This document shows, one piece after another, positions 17,542 through 25,662 of a DNA stretch of 64,000 nucleotides (positions are counted from its first letter, which is position 1; each line of letters starts with the position of its first letter). Source of the DNA: an uncultured Paracoccaceae bacterium (GTDB lineage Bacteria; Pseudomonadota; Alphaproteobacteria; Rhodobacterales; Rhodobacteraceae); contig CANKZJ010000001.1 in NCBI GenBank assembly GCA_947488605.1, positions 868,001-932,000 of the forward strand, written 5' to 3'. The notes beneath the pieces were generated by a model. That model was given only the letters and a program-made list of their open reading frames with translations. It ran no database searches and was not told where the DNA came from. The position numbers and the translations under genes were made by a program.

Positions 17542-18107
17542 GCCGCCACCTGTGCGATATCACGCTGCCCTATTTGGCGCGCGGGATTGCCAGCAAAGAT
17601 GGCGCCCGCAGGAACATCGCGCGTCACCACGGCGCCGGCACCAATGACAGCACCTGCACCAATCTTTTGGCATTGTGGAAGGATAACTGCACGCATACCA
17701 ATCCACGCACCTGCACCAATCACTTTAGGCGTTGGCCGAGGCACGGAATGCGAATCCAGGCCATGATCATGCGTGTAAATCACCGCGTCCTCCGAGATCA
17801 AAACATCGTCTTCAATCGTCAGCCCTCCGGTCATATCCAACTGCGCCCTTTGGTTCACCTGAACGCGGTCACCAATATGCAAGCTGGCACAATCGCCTTC
17901 AGCAGATGCACCCACGCCACGCCAAAACAAGCAATTATCGCCAATGACGACAGCGTTTGGCCGATCAAAACGCACACCAGCATGAAACCGCGTGGCAACG
18001 CCAACACGGGCAATCGATGCATGATGTAAATGTGTGGCAACGCGCATCCCCACACGGCGATGAACTGCGCACAGGGCTCTCAACCCCCAAAACACCAACT
18101 TAAGCAC
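17538..18107 (-). CDS. Hexapeptide-repeat acyltransferase (WcaF/maltose O-acetyltransferase-like)
   Basis: Left-handed beta-helix acetyltransferase of about 189 residues. Repeats such as VVIGDNCLFWRGVG, LTIEDDVLISEDAVI and VIGAGAWIGMRAVIL are visible, with the likely catalytic His in IYTHDHGLD, and the closing VTRDVPAGAIFAGNPARQI. It probably O-acetylates a sugar of the polysaccharide. I chose the GTG at 18107: it follows AGGGAG at good spacing and overlaps the preceding stop by eight bases. A GTG at 18164 would add 19 residues and overlap the previous gene by 65 bases. Confidence 0.85.
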   Translation of the reverse strand: MLKLVFWGLRALCAVHRRVGMRVATHLHHASIARVGVATRFHAGVRFDRPNAVVIGDNCLFWRGVGASAEGDCASLHIGDRVQVNQRAQLDMTGGLTIEDDVLISEDAVIYTHDHGLDSHSVPRPTPKVIGAGAWIGMRAVILPQCQKIGAGAVIGAGAVVTRDVPAGAIFAGNPARQIGQRDIAQVAA

Positions 18108-19443
18108 GAAGGAATTCTCCCTTTGTTGAGCACTGAAAACGGCGGATGCGGTAGCGCGGGACACAAAACGAGATCATCACGCAAATCAAAACCAGTTGCG
18201 CCGCAGCACCCACGATAAACGCACTGAAAGATGACTGCAGGGTGGCTTGGACGAACGGATAGAAGAGGATCGGATACAGCAAAAATGCGCCATGCCGCAG
18301 TGCGTTGGGACGGCACAGCAACAGAACTTCAATTTTGCGATAAGCCCATCCTAAAATGCCGCCCACGGCCACACCGGCCCAGCCAAAATTCATGAATGCC
18401 TCGCCGGGGCCAGTTACATTGAATGCACCTCCAGTCGGTAAGCCCATGACGTCACGCTTCAGGAAAACGCCCAGATCAATCGCCGGTTTGTCGATCCAAA
18501 TGACACGCGGCACCCAACCAAAGCTCCACCAACCATAGCTTTGTCCCCATAGATACATGTCGGGTGTCACGCGATCAGTGACCATGACCGAAGCGTTGAT
18601 ATCCAGAAAATATGTCGACCCGACGATCTGGTGCAGCAGCCCAGCATCGCTTCCGCGCAGAAACGTCATGTAGGCCGATAACAGCAGAACCGCGGTGGCC
18701 GCAGCAAATAACAAAGCGCCAATGCGCACGCCAATCTGGCCACCCAAGATCATGTAGACCGCAAAGCTATAGACCAGCAGCTCGACTAACTCGAACCGAT
18801 CCCCTGACATCAAGGCAATCAAAACCAAGAGACCTGCCAGGATCAGACTTTGCGCCAGCAGCCATTTGCGCCGCAACACGATGCCCTGCGCCAACAACAA
18901 CACGAACGCGAACTTTGGCACCACAAAGAAGGTCTTGATCCCCGCCAGTGTCGACCCAACCCCGTCAGTGTTGACGTTGATCTGCTTGTCGGCATTCATT
19001 TGGGTCAGCAAATCCGACGAGAACAGCGATACGCCTCGCGCGTTGAGCAGCAGAGCGACTGTCAGCGCCGCAACGACAAAAGCCGCGACAAACAACGCGT
19101 TTTGGCCGCGTACGCCAGCGGTGATACCGCGTGCTTCGTTCATAGCAGTGGCCCTATCGAACGGCCTGACTGCGATGCGGTACCCCAAGCATACGGCAAT
19201 GACGAAAGCGGCCAGATAAAGCGCGCCGACCAACAAAGCACCCGGTGTATCTATATACCTTTGAAAGAATGCATATTCCGGCACAAAACCGTAGACCGCA
19301 ACTTTGATCAGGAACCCGAAACAACAAAAATAACTTAGCAAATGCATTGGCGAGGCAAGCCGCACAGCGCCATAGCGTTGACCCATCCAAAAAGGGATCA
19401 CACTGCATAAGCCCGCAAGCAACACCACTAATAGGCCTGCCAT
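18100..19443 (-). CDS. Wzy-like polysaccharide repeat-unit polymerase (membrane protein)
   Basis: 447-residue polytopic membrane protein with about 10-12 hydrophobic segments and a large periplasmic loop (after TFLRGSDAGLLHQIVG, including YLWGQSYGWWSFGWVPRV). The R-G-x-x-pattern and the position between flippase and transferase genes match O-antigen/EPS polymerases of the oligosaccharide repeat unit polymerase family. Sequence conservation in this family is poor, so the call rests largely on topology and context. Overlaps the flippase gene by 16 bases. Confidence 0.75.
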   Translation of the reverse strand: MAGLLVVLLAGLCSVIPFWMGQRYGAVRLASPMHLLSYFCCFGFLIKVAVYGFVPEYAFFQRYIDTPGALLVGALYLAAFVIAVCLGYRIAVRPFDRATAMNEARGITAGVRGQNALFVAAFVVAALTVALLLNARGVSLFSSDLLTQMNADKQINVNTDGVGSTLAGIKTFFVVPKFAFVLLLAQGIVLRRKWLLAQSLILAGLLVLIALMSGDRFELVELLVYSFAVYMILGGQIGVRIGALLFAAATAVLLLSAYMTFLRGSDAGLLHQIVGSTYFLDINASVMVTDRVTPDMYLWGQSYGWWSFGWVPRVIWIDKPAIDLGVFLKRDVMGLPTGGAFNVTGPGEAFMNFGWAGVAVGGILGWAYRKIEVLLLCRPNALRHGAFLLYPILFYPFVQATLQSSFSAFIVGAAAQLVLICVMISFCVPRYRIRRFQCSTKGEFLRA

Positions 19444-20690
19444 TCGCGCGCCTTTCTGCCAATCAGTACAAGCGCAGAAGTATCAATGCCCAGCCGGCGT
19501 TGAATAGCCCACCAAAGACTTATCGCACCCATTGTTAGAGCGACGACATAGGCCACCGCATTGCCCACAATTGTAAGGTTCTCACCTATGATCTGTATCG
19601 CAAGCACGTAAACGAAGATCACGAGAACACGCGCATAGACCGAATACTGCGCCAGCCCACAAAGCGTAGAAACCGTGTAGCTGGACGCATAGATGACCTG
19701 CCCCAATGCCCCACACAACAGGATCGCAAAAACCGTCATCGCGGCTATTTCCAAACCGTTCGGCGCAATGATGCCTGCCAATGGCAACGACATCAGGCCC
19801 GTTACGAAAAGGGCGGCGCCGGGGTAGAAAGCAATCTTGCTCCCTTCCGCGCTCGCCTTGCATAAACCGGCCAAATCACCCCTGCCGTTGGCAGATGAAA
19901 TTGGCGCCGCACTTACCCAAGTTGCGACCGTAACAGGCAGTGCGACCAAATTCGCAACACGCCGCAACAGTGCATAAAGACCAAAAGCCTCACCCGACAA
20001 AATCGCACCGCCAATGATGAGGTCCATTTGCGCAAGGCCCATCCCAAGAACGCCCGTGCCATATAGTGACGGGCTCCAAACGGGCCGCGCCGTTTGGGTC
20101 AAAACATCGGTAAAATTGCTCTGTCGCGAACACCATATGGTGACCGCGATGCCCGCCAAACCCATCACAATAGCGGCGAGAACAATCGTGGTTTCGCCAC
20201 TAAACCCCGCTGCGAAGGTGGCACCTATACCGAGTGATAACTGCGGTCCCGCATCCCGCAATGCCATTGAGGATTGAATGCTGCCCAGCGCTCGCATCAC
20301 GCTGGCCAGACAAAACAACAGGTTCACACCAAGGCCTGCGATCAAAACGGCTTCCCAAGGCAGATCAGGGAAACTCCACGTCAAAGGACCAAGCAACGCC
20401 ATCGCCACTAAGCCGGGGTAGATAAGGCAATATCCAAAGATGTCCCAAAGCCGCAATCCGCCGCCATCGGTCAGCGCACGCAGCAAAATCAGCGGACCGC
20501 CCAAAGACAGGATCGTGCCCGCCAGCATCGCACCACCCCACAGAAAGGTAAGTTGACCAAAGGCCTCAAGCCCCAGCACCCAAGCAAGCCCGATCATGAT
20601 GCCAAAGTTTGTGCCCACGATGGCAATACGTAAGCCCAGTGTTCTTGGGGCCGAACCCATCACCAATTGTCGTAGTCTTGCCCGTATCAT
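19428..20690 (-). CDS. Wzx-like polysaccharide flippase (MOP superfamily)
   Basis: About 420 residues, nearly all membrane helices (around 12-14), beginning RIAIVGTNFGIMIGLAWVLGL. The pattern of paired helices with small polar residues fits the Wzx/RfbX polysaccharide transporter group, which flips lipid-linked repeat units to the periplasm. ATG at 20690 is the start nearest the first helix; in-frame alternatives reach 20726. It is the first gene of the minus-strand operon 20690-14745 and diverges from the Wzz-like gene across a region with a CtrA-type box. Confidence 0.75.
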   Translation of the reverse strand: MIRARLRQLVMGSAPRTLGLRIAIVGTNFGIMIGLAWVLGLEAFGQLTFLWGGAMLAGTILSLGGPLILLRALTDGGGLRLWDIFGYCLIYPGLVAMALLGPLTWSFPDLPWEAVLIAGLGVNLLFCLASVMRALGSIQSSMALRDAGPQLSLGIGATFAAGFSGETTIVLAAIVMGLAGIAVTIWCSRQSNFTDVLTQTARPVWSPSLYGTGVLGMGLAQMDLIIGGAILSGEAFGLYALLRRVANLVALPVTVATWVSAAPISSANGRGDLAGLCKASAEGSKIAFYPGAALFVTGLMSLPLAGIIAPNGLEIAAMTVFAILLCGALGQVIYASSYTVSTLCGLAQYSVYARVLVIFVYVLAIQIIGENLTIVGNAVAYVVALTMGAISLWWAIQRRLGIDTSALVLIGRKAREWQAY

Positions 20691-20758
20691 CACACCATCA
20701 CAGCCCGAGCGCGCAATTAACCACACGCTTTCATTGCTTTAGTCCTCATTCATCGAGA

Positions 20759-20773
20759 TTAATTAATGGTTAA
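20759..20773. promoter_or_regulatory. CtrA-type box TTAA-N7-TTAA between flippase and Wzz genes
   Basis: A perfect TTAA-N7-TTAA sits 69 bases before the flippase start and 55 bases before the Wzz start, with an extra TTAACCA half-site near 20717. This is the consensus of the alphaproteobacterial response regulator CtrA. An AT-rich site can arise by chance, but its place in the shared promoter region, and a second copy at 25519, strengthen it. Confidence 0.6.
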
Positions 20774-20827
20774 CCGGATTATGATGATGTGACGGTGTAA
20801 CCAAGAACCACACCGGGCGCGCTTTTA

Positions 20828-22780
20828 ATGGCACATTCAGATATTGAACCACAGATTTCGCATTTTACGCACGGCTTACCCACACTTGAGCCGATCCCAC
20901 CGTTTGATGTCCTTGGACTGATAAAAGCTGTATGGCGTGGAAAGTGGATCATCGTGTTTACCACGATGCTCTGCATTACAATTGCAGGATACTACGCCTT
21001 TCGCGTGGCCCAACCCAAATTCCAAGCGACCGCATCTGTCGCGCAAATGGTGGTGTCGCAAGACACAACGCTAGTGCAATCACAGGCGATCGACGACGAG
21101 ATCGCATTCAATACAGCGTTAGCTTCGCTCACGTCGCGCGATTTGCTTGCGCAAGTCATCTCCGAATTGAACCTTCTCTCAGACAGCGAATTTAACCGCC
21201 ACCTTAACCCGCAATCCACGTACTCGGTGACAACTTTGCGCAGGCAACTTAGGCATTTCCTAGCCGGCACGACCGACCTTGCGCCAACCAAAGTTGAGAT
21301 TTTCGAGAAAACGATTGAGAACCTCAGTCGTGCAATCGTGACCCGCAGGCAGGGCGACACGTATATTGCGCAAATCACCGTCCAAAGTGGTTCTGCGCAG
21401 AAAGCCACTTTGATCGCCAACACGTTGGCACAAACCTACCTTAACAACCAGCATGACGCATCACTGCGGTCTCAGGTCTCCACCTCTACTTGGCTAGCTG
21501 AAAAGGTTGCGACACTTCGCCTGCAGTTGGTCGCACAAGAAACCCAAATCTCTGACCTCATTTCGGCAGCTCAAGTTCAGGACGACGCAAGTCTTGATGC
21601 ATTAAGCCGACAGGTCCTCACCGCCGAGCAAAACCTTGCAGAAGCGCAATCCGCAATTGATGCGATCACAGGCGCGCAAAATACAGACACCCCCCGCGCA
21701 ACAGCGACGCTTGCCCAAAAACGCGTCGAGCATAGCGCCATTACCGTCGAGCTTGATCGCCTCCGCGCCCAACTGGCAGCGCAATCCGCTGGATTGGCAA
21801 CATTGCAGCAGTTTCAGATCGAGGCAGAAGCAACCAAAGCCGTCTACACATCCTATCTGACACGCCTAAAGGAGCAGGACCAAATCTTACCAGCCGCTAC
21901 AGCCATCACGCCCGCCGTGCGAGGGTATTACATTGGTCCGCAAAAGGTGCTCATCCTCACCGTCGCGACAGCTTTTGGTTTGCTCTTGGGCCTGTTCGCT
22001 GTTGCGTTGCGGCAAACATTCCGGCGCGGGATTTGCGATGCGTCAGCATTGCGTCATGCGACTGGACAACCAATCTTCGCGCAATTTTCAAACCGCTTAC
22101 CGACAAGCTCGCGTGGCCTGAAAAGACTGTGCGATGATGACCAACCCATGGCCATAAAAGAGACCCTCAAAGGGCTGTGCGCATCGCTTATCATGTCGTC
22201 GCAAGGACAGATACCACAGGTCATACTCTCGACGTCCAGCACCCCTGGCGAAGGCAAAGGACATCCTGCTCTGCTGCTGGCCGATTGCCTTGGACGCACC
22301 GGAAAATCCGTTCTCTTCATAGCGGCAGATCAAACCGATCCAATCACCTCTAAACTCTGTTCTGAAAATCTGGAAACAAAGGCCGACAACAGCGACCTGC
22401 AAATCATCAAGAACGAAATGCTCCAAGCCGACATTTTGCTCACTTGGGCGAACAGCTCTTCAATGAACGTGCATACATCATCCGAATTGGAATCCAACAT
22501 GACGGACCTGCGCGCCCGTTATGATCACATCATCATCGATGCCCCACCCGTCACATCAACGCCCGAGGCATGTATCTGGGCAGCTCATGCAGTCACGATC
22601 ATCTACAGTGTCTCTTGCGGCCGCACATCAATCTGCGTGATTAACCGCGGCTTGCGCGCGCTGAAAGGCACTGACACGCCAATCGCAGGTTTGATCTTTA
22701 CGCAGATCAATTCCCATCGATTGCGAAACTCCGGGCAAGGCAACTTTATCGCCCCAGCCACCACCGCTCCTCAGATGTGA
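20828..22780 (+). CDS. Wzz/GumC-type chain-length protein with degenerate BY-kinase domain
   Basis: 650-residue polysaccharide co-polymerase. An N-terminal Wzz domain has a membrane helix near residues 40-57, a long periplasmic coiled-coil region (about 180-360), and a second helix near 375-395 (ILTVATAFGLLLGLFAVAL). A cytoplasmic P-loop domain follows. Its Walker A is TPGEGKGHP (472-480), lacking the Ser/Thr after the lysine; Walker A' reads AADQTDP instead of the usual I-D-A-D; Walker B is HIIIDAPPV. There is no tyrosine cluster at the C-terminus. It probably sets chain length and assists export but may not be an active tyrosine kinase. Divergent from the flippase operon. Confidence 0.85.
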   Translation: MAHSDIEPQISHFTHGLPTLEPIPPFDVLGLIKAVWRGKWIIVFTTMLCITIAGYYAFRVAQPKFQATASVAQMVVSQDTTLVQSQAIDDEIAFNTALASLTSRDLLAQVISELNLLSDSEFNRHLNPQSTYSVTTLRRQLRHFLAGTTDLAPTKVEIFEKTIENLSRAIVTRRQGDTYIAQITVQSGSAQKATLIANTLAQTYLNNQHDASLRSQVSTSTWLAEKVATLRLQLVAQETQISDLISAAQVQDDASLDALSRQVLTAEQNLAEAQSAIDAITGAQNTDTPRATATLAQKRVEHSAITVELDRLRAQLAAQSAGLATLQQFQIEAEATKAVYTSYLTRLKEQDQILPAATAITPAVRGYYIGPQKVLILTVATAFGLLLGLFAVALRQTFRRGICDASALRHATGQPIFAQFSNRLPTSSRGLKRLCDDDQPMAIKETLKGLCASLIMSSQGQIPQVILSTSSTPGEGKGHPALLLADCLGRTGKSVLFIAADQTDPITSKLCSENLETKADNSDLQIIKNEMLQADILLTWANSSSMNVHTSSELESNMTDLRARYDHIIIDAPPVTSTPEACIWAAHAVTIIYSVSCGRTSICVINRGLRALKGTDTPIAGLIFTQINSHRLRNSGQGNFIAPATTAPQM

Positions 22781-22783
22781 CAA

Positions 22784-22810
22784 GCAGAGAGCCAAGAGAT
22801 GGCTCCCTGC
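22784..22810. terminator. Stem-loop between convergent Wzz and spike-like genes
   Basis: An 11-base stem with one mismatch (GCAGAGAGCCA against TGGCTCCCTGC) and a 5-base loop fills the 40-base gap between two convergent genes. No T-run follows on either strand, so termination efficiency is uncertain. Confidence 0.5.
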
Positions 22811-22820
22811 GAGATCACAA

Positions 22821-24422
22821 TCAGGCTACGGCCAGAACATGCCTACTCGAAAACCCAATCGTATCGCCGTTTTCAAGACGCAACCCGCCAGGCGCATTCG
22901 CAATAACGTACCCTTTTGCCGTCCAGTCTTGGCTACCGTCTTCTGACCGCCCATCAATATTAGGACGCAGGAAGCTATCAAGCGTGACCATACCGATCGT
23001 CGTCGTCGGCAAAATCGCGGCCTCATGACCATAAAGCAAAACGGCGTCGCTGACTTTTCCCGTCAAACCCATGCGGGTTTGCGCAGGAAAGTCACGATTA
23101 GCGGGGATTTGGCCCGCGAAATCTGCAAGATTCAGCGTGGCATGTGACGGTACGTGTACCGTATCAACGACCGTCGATCCGCTTTCACCATCCCAGCGAA
23201 TGATCGGCAACATGCTGGTATAGAACCATTCGACATCCATCCTTGGGCCAGTTCCCGTCATTTCAGCACTATGACTGACGGCCCCCGGCGTTACCGAACG
23301 GGTCAGTTGACAATTTCCAACAGGAGCACCTGCGTTTGTTTGCCATGTCAGGTCTTCAACGAACGTAATTTGCGATCCCACTGACAATCCATTGCCAGAA
23401 CCATTTGGAATCCAAGCATTGCCATCGAGCGAGATACTGCGAGAATTGACCACTTCATTGCCGTGCGTCTGACCACCAAGCTCGGTCGTCTCACCCGCAA
23501 CATCAAAACGGACTGCGTATTCACGCTCCGACGCATAGTCGATCGCAACAAACTCGGGATAGGTTGGTCGGTTATCGGCGCGCCAATCAAGCGCACCGTC
23601 AGATCCGATCCCGCCTGTGTGCGACGGCCCTGACGCGCCGCTGACACCATTGCCGCGTGCCGCATAGAAAGTACCGCCAAACTGCACCTCATCACCCATC
23701 GCGTAAGTCGTACCTGCGGTCCAAAGCGGTGGCAAAATGTCGGGGTCGCTCAGCGCACCAGATATCACCACAGCTTCAACCATGATTACATTTCCACCCG
23801 GCGACGCTGTGCCACCCAGACGAAATGACACATCATGCGCACCAACCAGCCCGCTTGCCACCTTCACAGATTGGCGGCGGGTCAAATCTGTAGCAGCGTA
23901 AGTTGGGAACGCCTTAAACCCTAAATTATCCGGGTCCGCGATCTCATTGACCAGTGCTTGCCCGCCATCAATATCGACGCGCGCATAGCCACCATTCGTC
24001 CGACCCGTGTAGTTAATCCACAGATCATAAGGCTCCGCACGATCGACGGTCACAGACGCAACTGCCCCTGTCGACCCCGTTGAAATAGCCCGGTTGCCGG
24101 TGTAACTGCCAGCGCGACCAGAACCAGACGTCTGCAATTGCGACCAAGATCCCGTCAACGTCATGCGGCCAACCGGGTAGACGTTGCGCAGTTCGGCAAT
24201 CAACGTTTCGCGCCATGACAGCCGCGTATTCGGGTCCTCATTGTCGAGGCGCAAACAGGCCGCATGATCTGGCCCTACCTCTGTCCAGACGGTCACATCC
24301 CCACCCACACCTTGCGCAAGCGCGACCTGTGTACCGCCGCCTTGACGAAAGAAAGCTGCCAATGGGGTGGCTTGCCTCGGCAGCCCCCCAGTGCCGCCCG
24401 GCGAAAGCTCAAAACCAATCAT
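22821..24422 (-). CDS. Large beta-rich protein, candidate GTA/phage-type head-spike fibre
   Basis: 533-residue protein with no signal peptide and no membrane segment, rich in Gly, Thr and Ser. A CBM5/12-like carbohydrate-binding module is visible in the middle: LWTAGTTYAMGDEVQFGGTFYA, written here as WTAGTTYAMGDEV and QFGGTFYAARG, followed by W in LDWRAD. N- and C-terminal parts look like beta-strand repeats. It starts three bases after the spike-base-like gene, so the two are translationally coupled. In Rhodobacter capsulatus the equivalent pair (ghsA/ghsB, rcc01079/rcc01080, from memory) makes gene-transfer-agent head spikes that bind capsule. Assignment as the fibre rests mainly on this partner. 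Alternatives: phage tail-fibre remnant, or a polysaccharide-binding structural protein. Confidence 0.5.
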   Translation of the reverse strand: MIGFELSPGGTGGLPRQATPLAAFFRQGGGTQVALAQGVGGDVTVWTEVGPDHAACLRLDNEDPNTRLSWRETLIAELRNVYPVGRMTLTGSWSQLQTSGSGRAGSYTGNRAISTGSTGAVASVTVDRAEPYDLWINYTGRTNGGYARVDIDGGQALVNEIADPDNLGFKAFPTYAATDLTRRQSVKVASGLVGAHDVSFRLGGTASPGGNVIMVEAVVISGALSDPDILPPLWTAGTTYAMGDEVQFGGTFYAARGNGVSGASGPSHTGGIGSDGALDWRADNRPTYPEFVAIDYASEREYAVRFDVAGETTELGGQTHGNEVVNSRSISLDGNAWIPNGSGNGLSVGSQITFVEDLTWQTNAGAPVGNCQLTRSVTPGAVSHSAEMTGTGPRMDVEWFYTSMLPIIRWDGESGSTVVDTVHVPSHATLNLADFAGQIPANRDFPAQTRMGLTGKVSDAVLLYGHEAAILPTTTIGMVTLDSFLRPNIDGRSEDGSQDWTAKGYVIANAPGGLRLENGDTIGFSSRHVLAVA

Positions 24423-24425
24423 ATC

Positions 24426-24683
24426 CTAGTACCACGCAATCAGCTGCGCAGTTGTCCCAGATGCCAATACTCGCTTTGGCCGGATGGAAAGGACGGTCCC
24501 TGCGGCCAACTCGTAACTGATCGCCTCGCCACCATTATCCTGCATCACCGCTGTGCCGGACGCATTGACATAAATGGCACGGGGACGCACCGGAAGGTCT
24601 GCAGCATCAGACGGAATAACCGCATAATGCGCAACGGCAGGTGAAGTCAGATTTACGTAGTCAGTATCGAATGGATCAGGCAT
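24426..24683 (-). CDS. Spike base protein, RCAP_rcc01079-like family
   Basis: 85-residue protein with the pattern I associate with the small phage/GTA spike-base family: a short MPDPF start, AVIPSDAADLP, RAIYVNASGTAVM, then AAGTVLSIRPKRVLASGTTA and a hydrophobic end. No signal peptide. The ATG at 24683 is preceded by GGAG at normal spacing; an in-frame ATG at 24713 is less well supported. It lies downstream of the sugar transferase (97 bases between genes) and directly before the large fibre-like gene. No other phage or GTA genes are in the window. Confidence 0.65.
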   Translation of the reverse strand: MPDPFDTDYVNLTSPAVAHYAVIPSDAADLPVRPRAIYVNASGTAVMQDNGGEAISYELAAGTVLSIRPKRVLASGTTAQLIAWY

Positions 24684-24780
24684 CAAAGTCTCCAATTTCA
24701 GATGATCAGACATCCTAGGAAACAGATACTTTCAAAGCCCTTGCCACACCGTGCGCTGCCGTCAGCAACGCATCCGATTG

Positions 24781-25476
24781 TCAGCTACCACGACGACCCA
24801 AAACCACACATAGAGTGCGCCACGTGATCCAAAGATCAAAACTAAAGCTTAGGTGAGAAATGTAATACAAATCAGCCGCCACCTTTCGCTGCACACCTGC
24901 AAAGCTCTGCACATACCCCACTTCGGTTTGCGCATATCCACTGATGCCGGGCAACACTTGGTGACGTAATGCATATCCGGGCACTGACTTAAGATAGACA
25001 CACGCATGAGAAAACGCATCTGGCCGCGGTCCAATCAGGCTCATCTGCCCAAGCAGTACATTGATAATCTGCGGCAGTTCATCGATCCGGGTCGTGCGCA
25101 GGACATGCCCCAAACGTGAAATTCGGTCCATTTCGACAGCATCAAAAGCGCCGCGTTTTAGCTCTCTCTCAGGCCCCATGGTTCGAAACTTGATGGCAAT
25201 GAAAGGCTCGCAATTCTGCCCCATCCTACGCTGCAAAAACAGCAAGGGCCCGGCATTCAGAACAGGGTTCAGGGCCAGTAAGATCAGCGTGATGATACAC
25301 AATGGTACCAACAAGATCACGGAAACCAAGACATCAAAAATTACCTTTGACCACCGGACACGAGCACCCACTTGACCATTTTTTGATTTATCAAAGGCAA
25401 TGTCGCCAAACTCTAAGGGGGCGTCCCGGAAATCAAACATGTCTGCAATCAATCTTAACTCACTGGACACCAGCAC
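24781..25476 (-). CDS. Initiating sugar transferase (undecaprenyl-phosphate hexose-1-phosphate transferase)
   Basis: 231-residue member of the bacterial sugar transferase family (WcaJ/ExoY C-terminal half, monotopic PGT). After a membrane helix (FDVLVSVILLVPLCIITLIL) come FIAIKFRTM, RISRLGHVLRTTRIDELPQ, LIGPRPD and PGISGYAQ, the standard catalytic motifs. It loads the first sugar phosphate on undecaprenyl phosphate for the EPS repeat unit. The frame opens at TTG 25503; I prefer the GTG at 25476 because AAGAAGGA precedes it. A CtrA-type box lies 43 bases upstream. The spike-like pair follows on the same strand and may share its transcript. Confidence 0.88.
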   Translation of the reverse strand: MLVSSELRLIADMFDFRDAPLEFGDIAFDKSKNGQVGARVRWSKVIFDVLVSVILLVPLCIITLILLALNPVLNAGPLLFLQRRMGQNCEPFIAIKFRTMGPERELKRGAFDAVEMDRISRLGHVLRTTRIDELPQIINVLLGQMSLIGPRPDAFSHACVYLKSVPGYALRHQVLPGISGYAQTEVGYVQSFAGVQRKVAADLYYISHLSFSFDLWITWRTLCVVLGRRGS

Positions 25477-25662
25477 CTCTGGCAATCCTTCTTGGTTAAT
25501 CAAATTGAAACAGTTGGGTTAACGAGCGATTAACAACCTAAGCGTGTTTTTAGCTAATATCTTGGAATCTGTTGAAAAACCTCAGAATCCGTTAACCAAT
25601 CCAAAGTTTTGGTTAATATCAGGTGGCCGGCTCCAGAAATCCTTTGATATCAGTTATATCAA
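25477..25662. promoter_or_regulatory. Promoter region with CtrA-type box (25519-25533) and further GGTTAA/TTAACC half-sites
   Basis: A perfect TTAA-N7-TTAA is at 25519-25533. Extra half-sites GGTTAA or TTAACC occur near 25494, 25588 and 25612, so the region is unusually rich in this motif. It lies before the sugar transferase and the spike-like pair, and downstream of the malonyl-CoA synthetase gene. CtrA control of surface polysaccharide and gene-transfer-agent genes is known in Rhodobacterales; its action here is inferred. Confidence 0.55.

Noticed and set aside
18108..18164. GTG 18164 as start of the acetyltransferase
   Set aside because: It overlaps the polymerase gene by 65 bases; GTG 18107 has a better ribosome-binding site and a short overlap.
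22821..24713. Prophage
   Set aside because: Only two structural-type proteins are present; no integrase, terminase, capsid, tail, lysis or attachment site is seen nearby.
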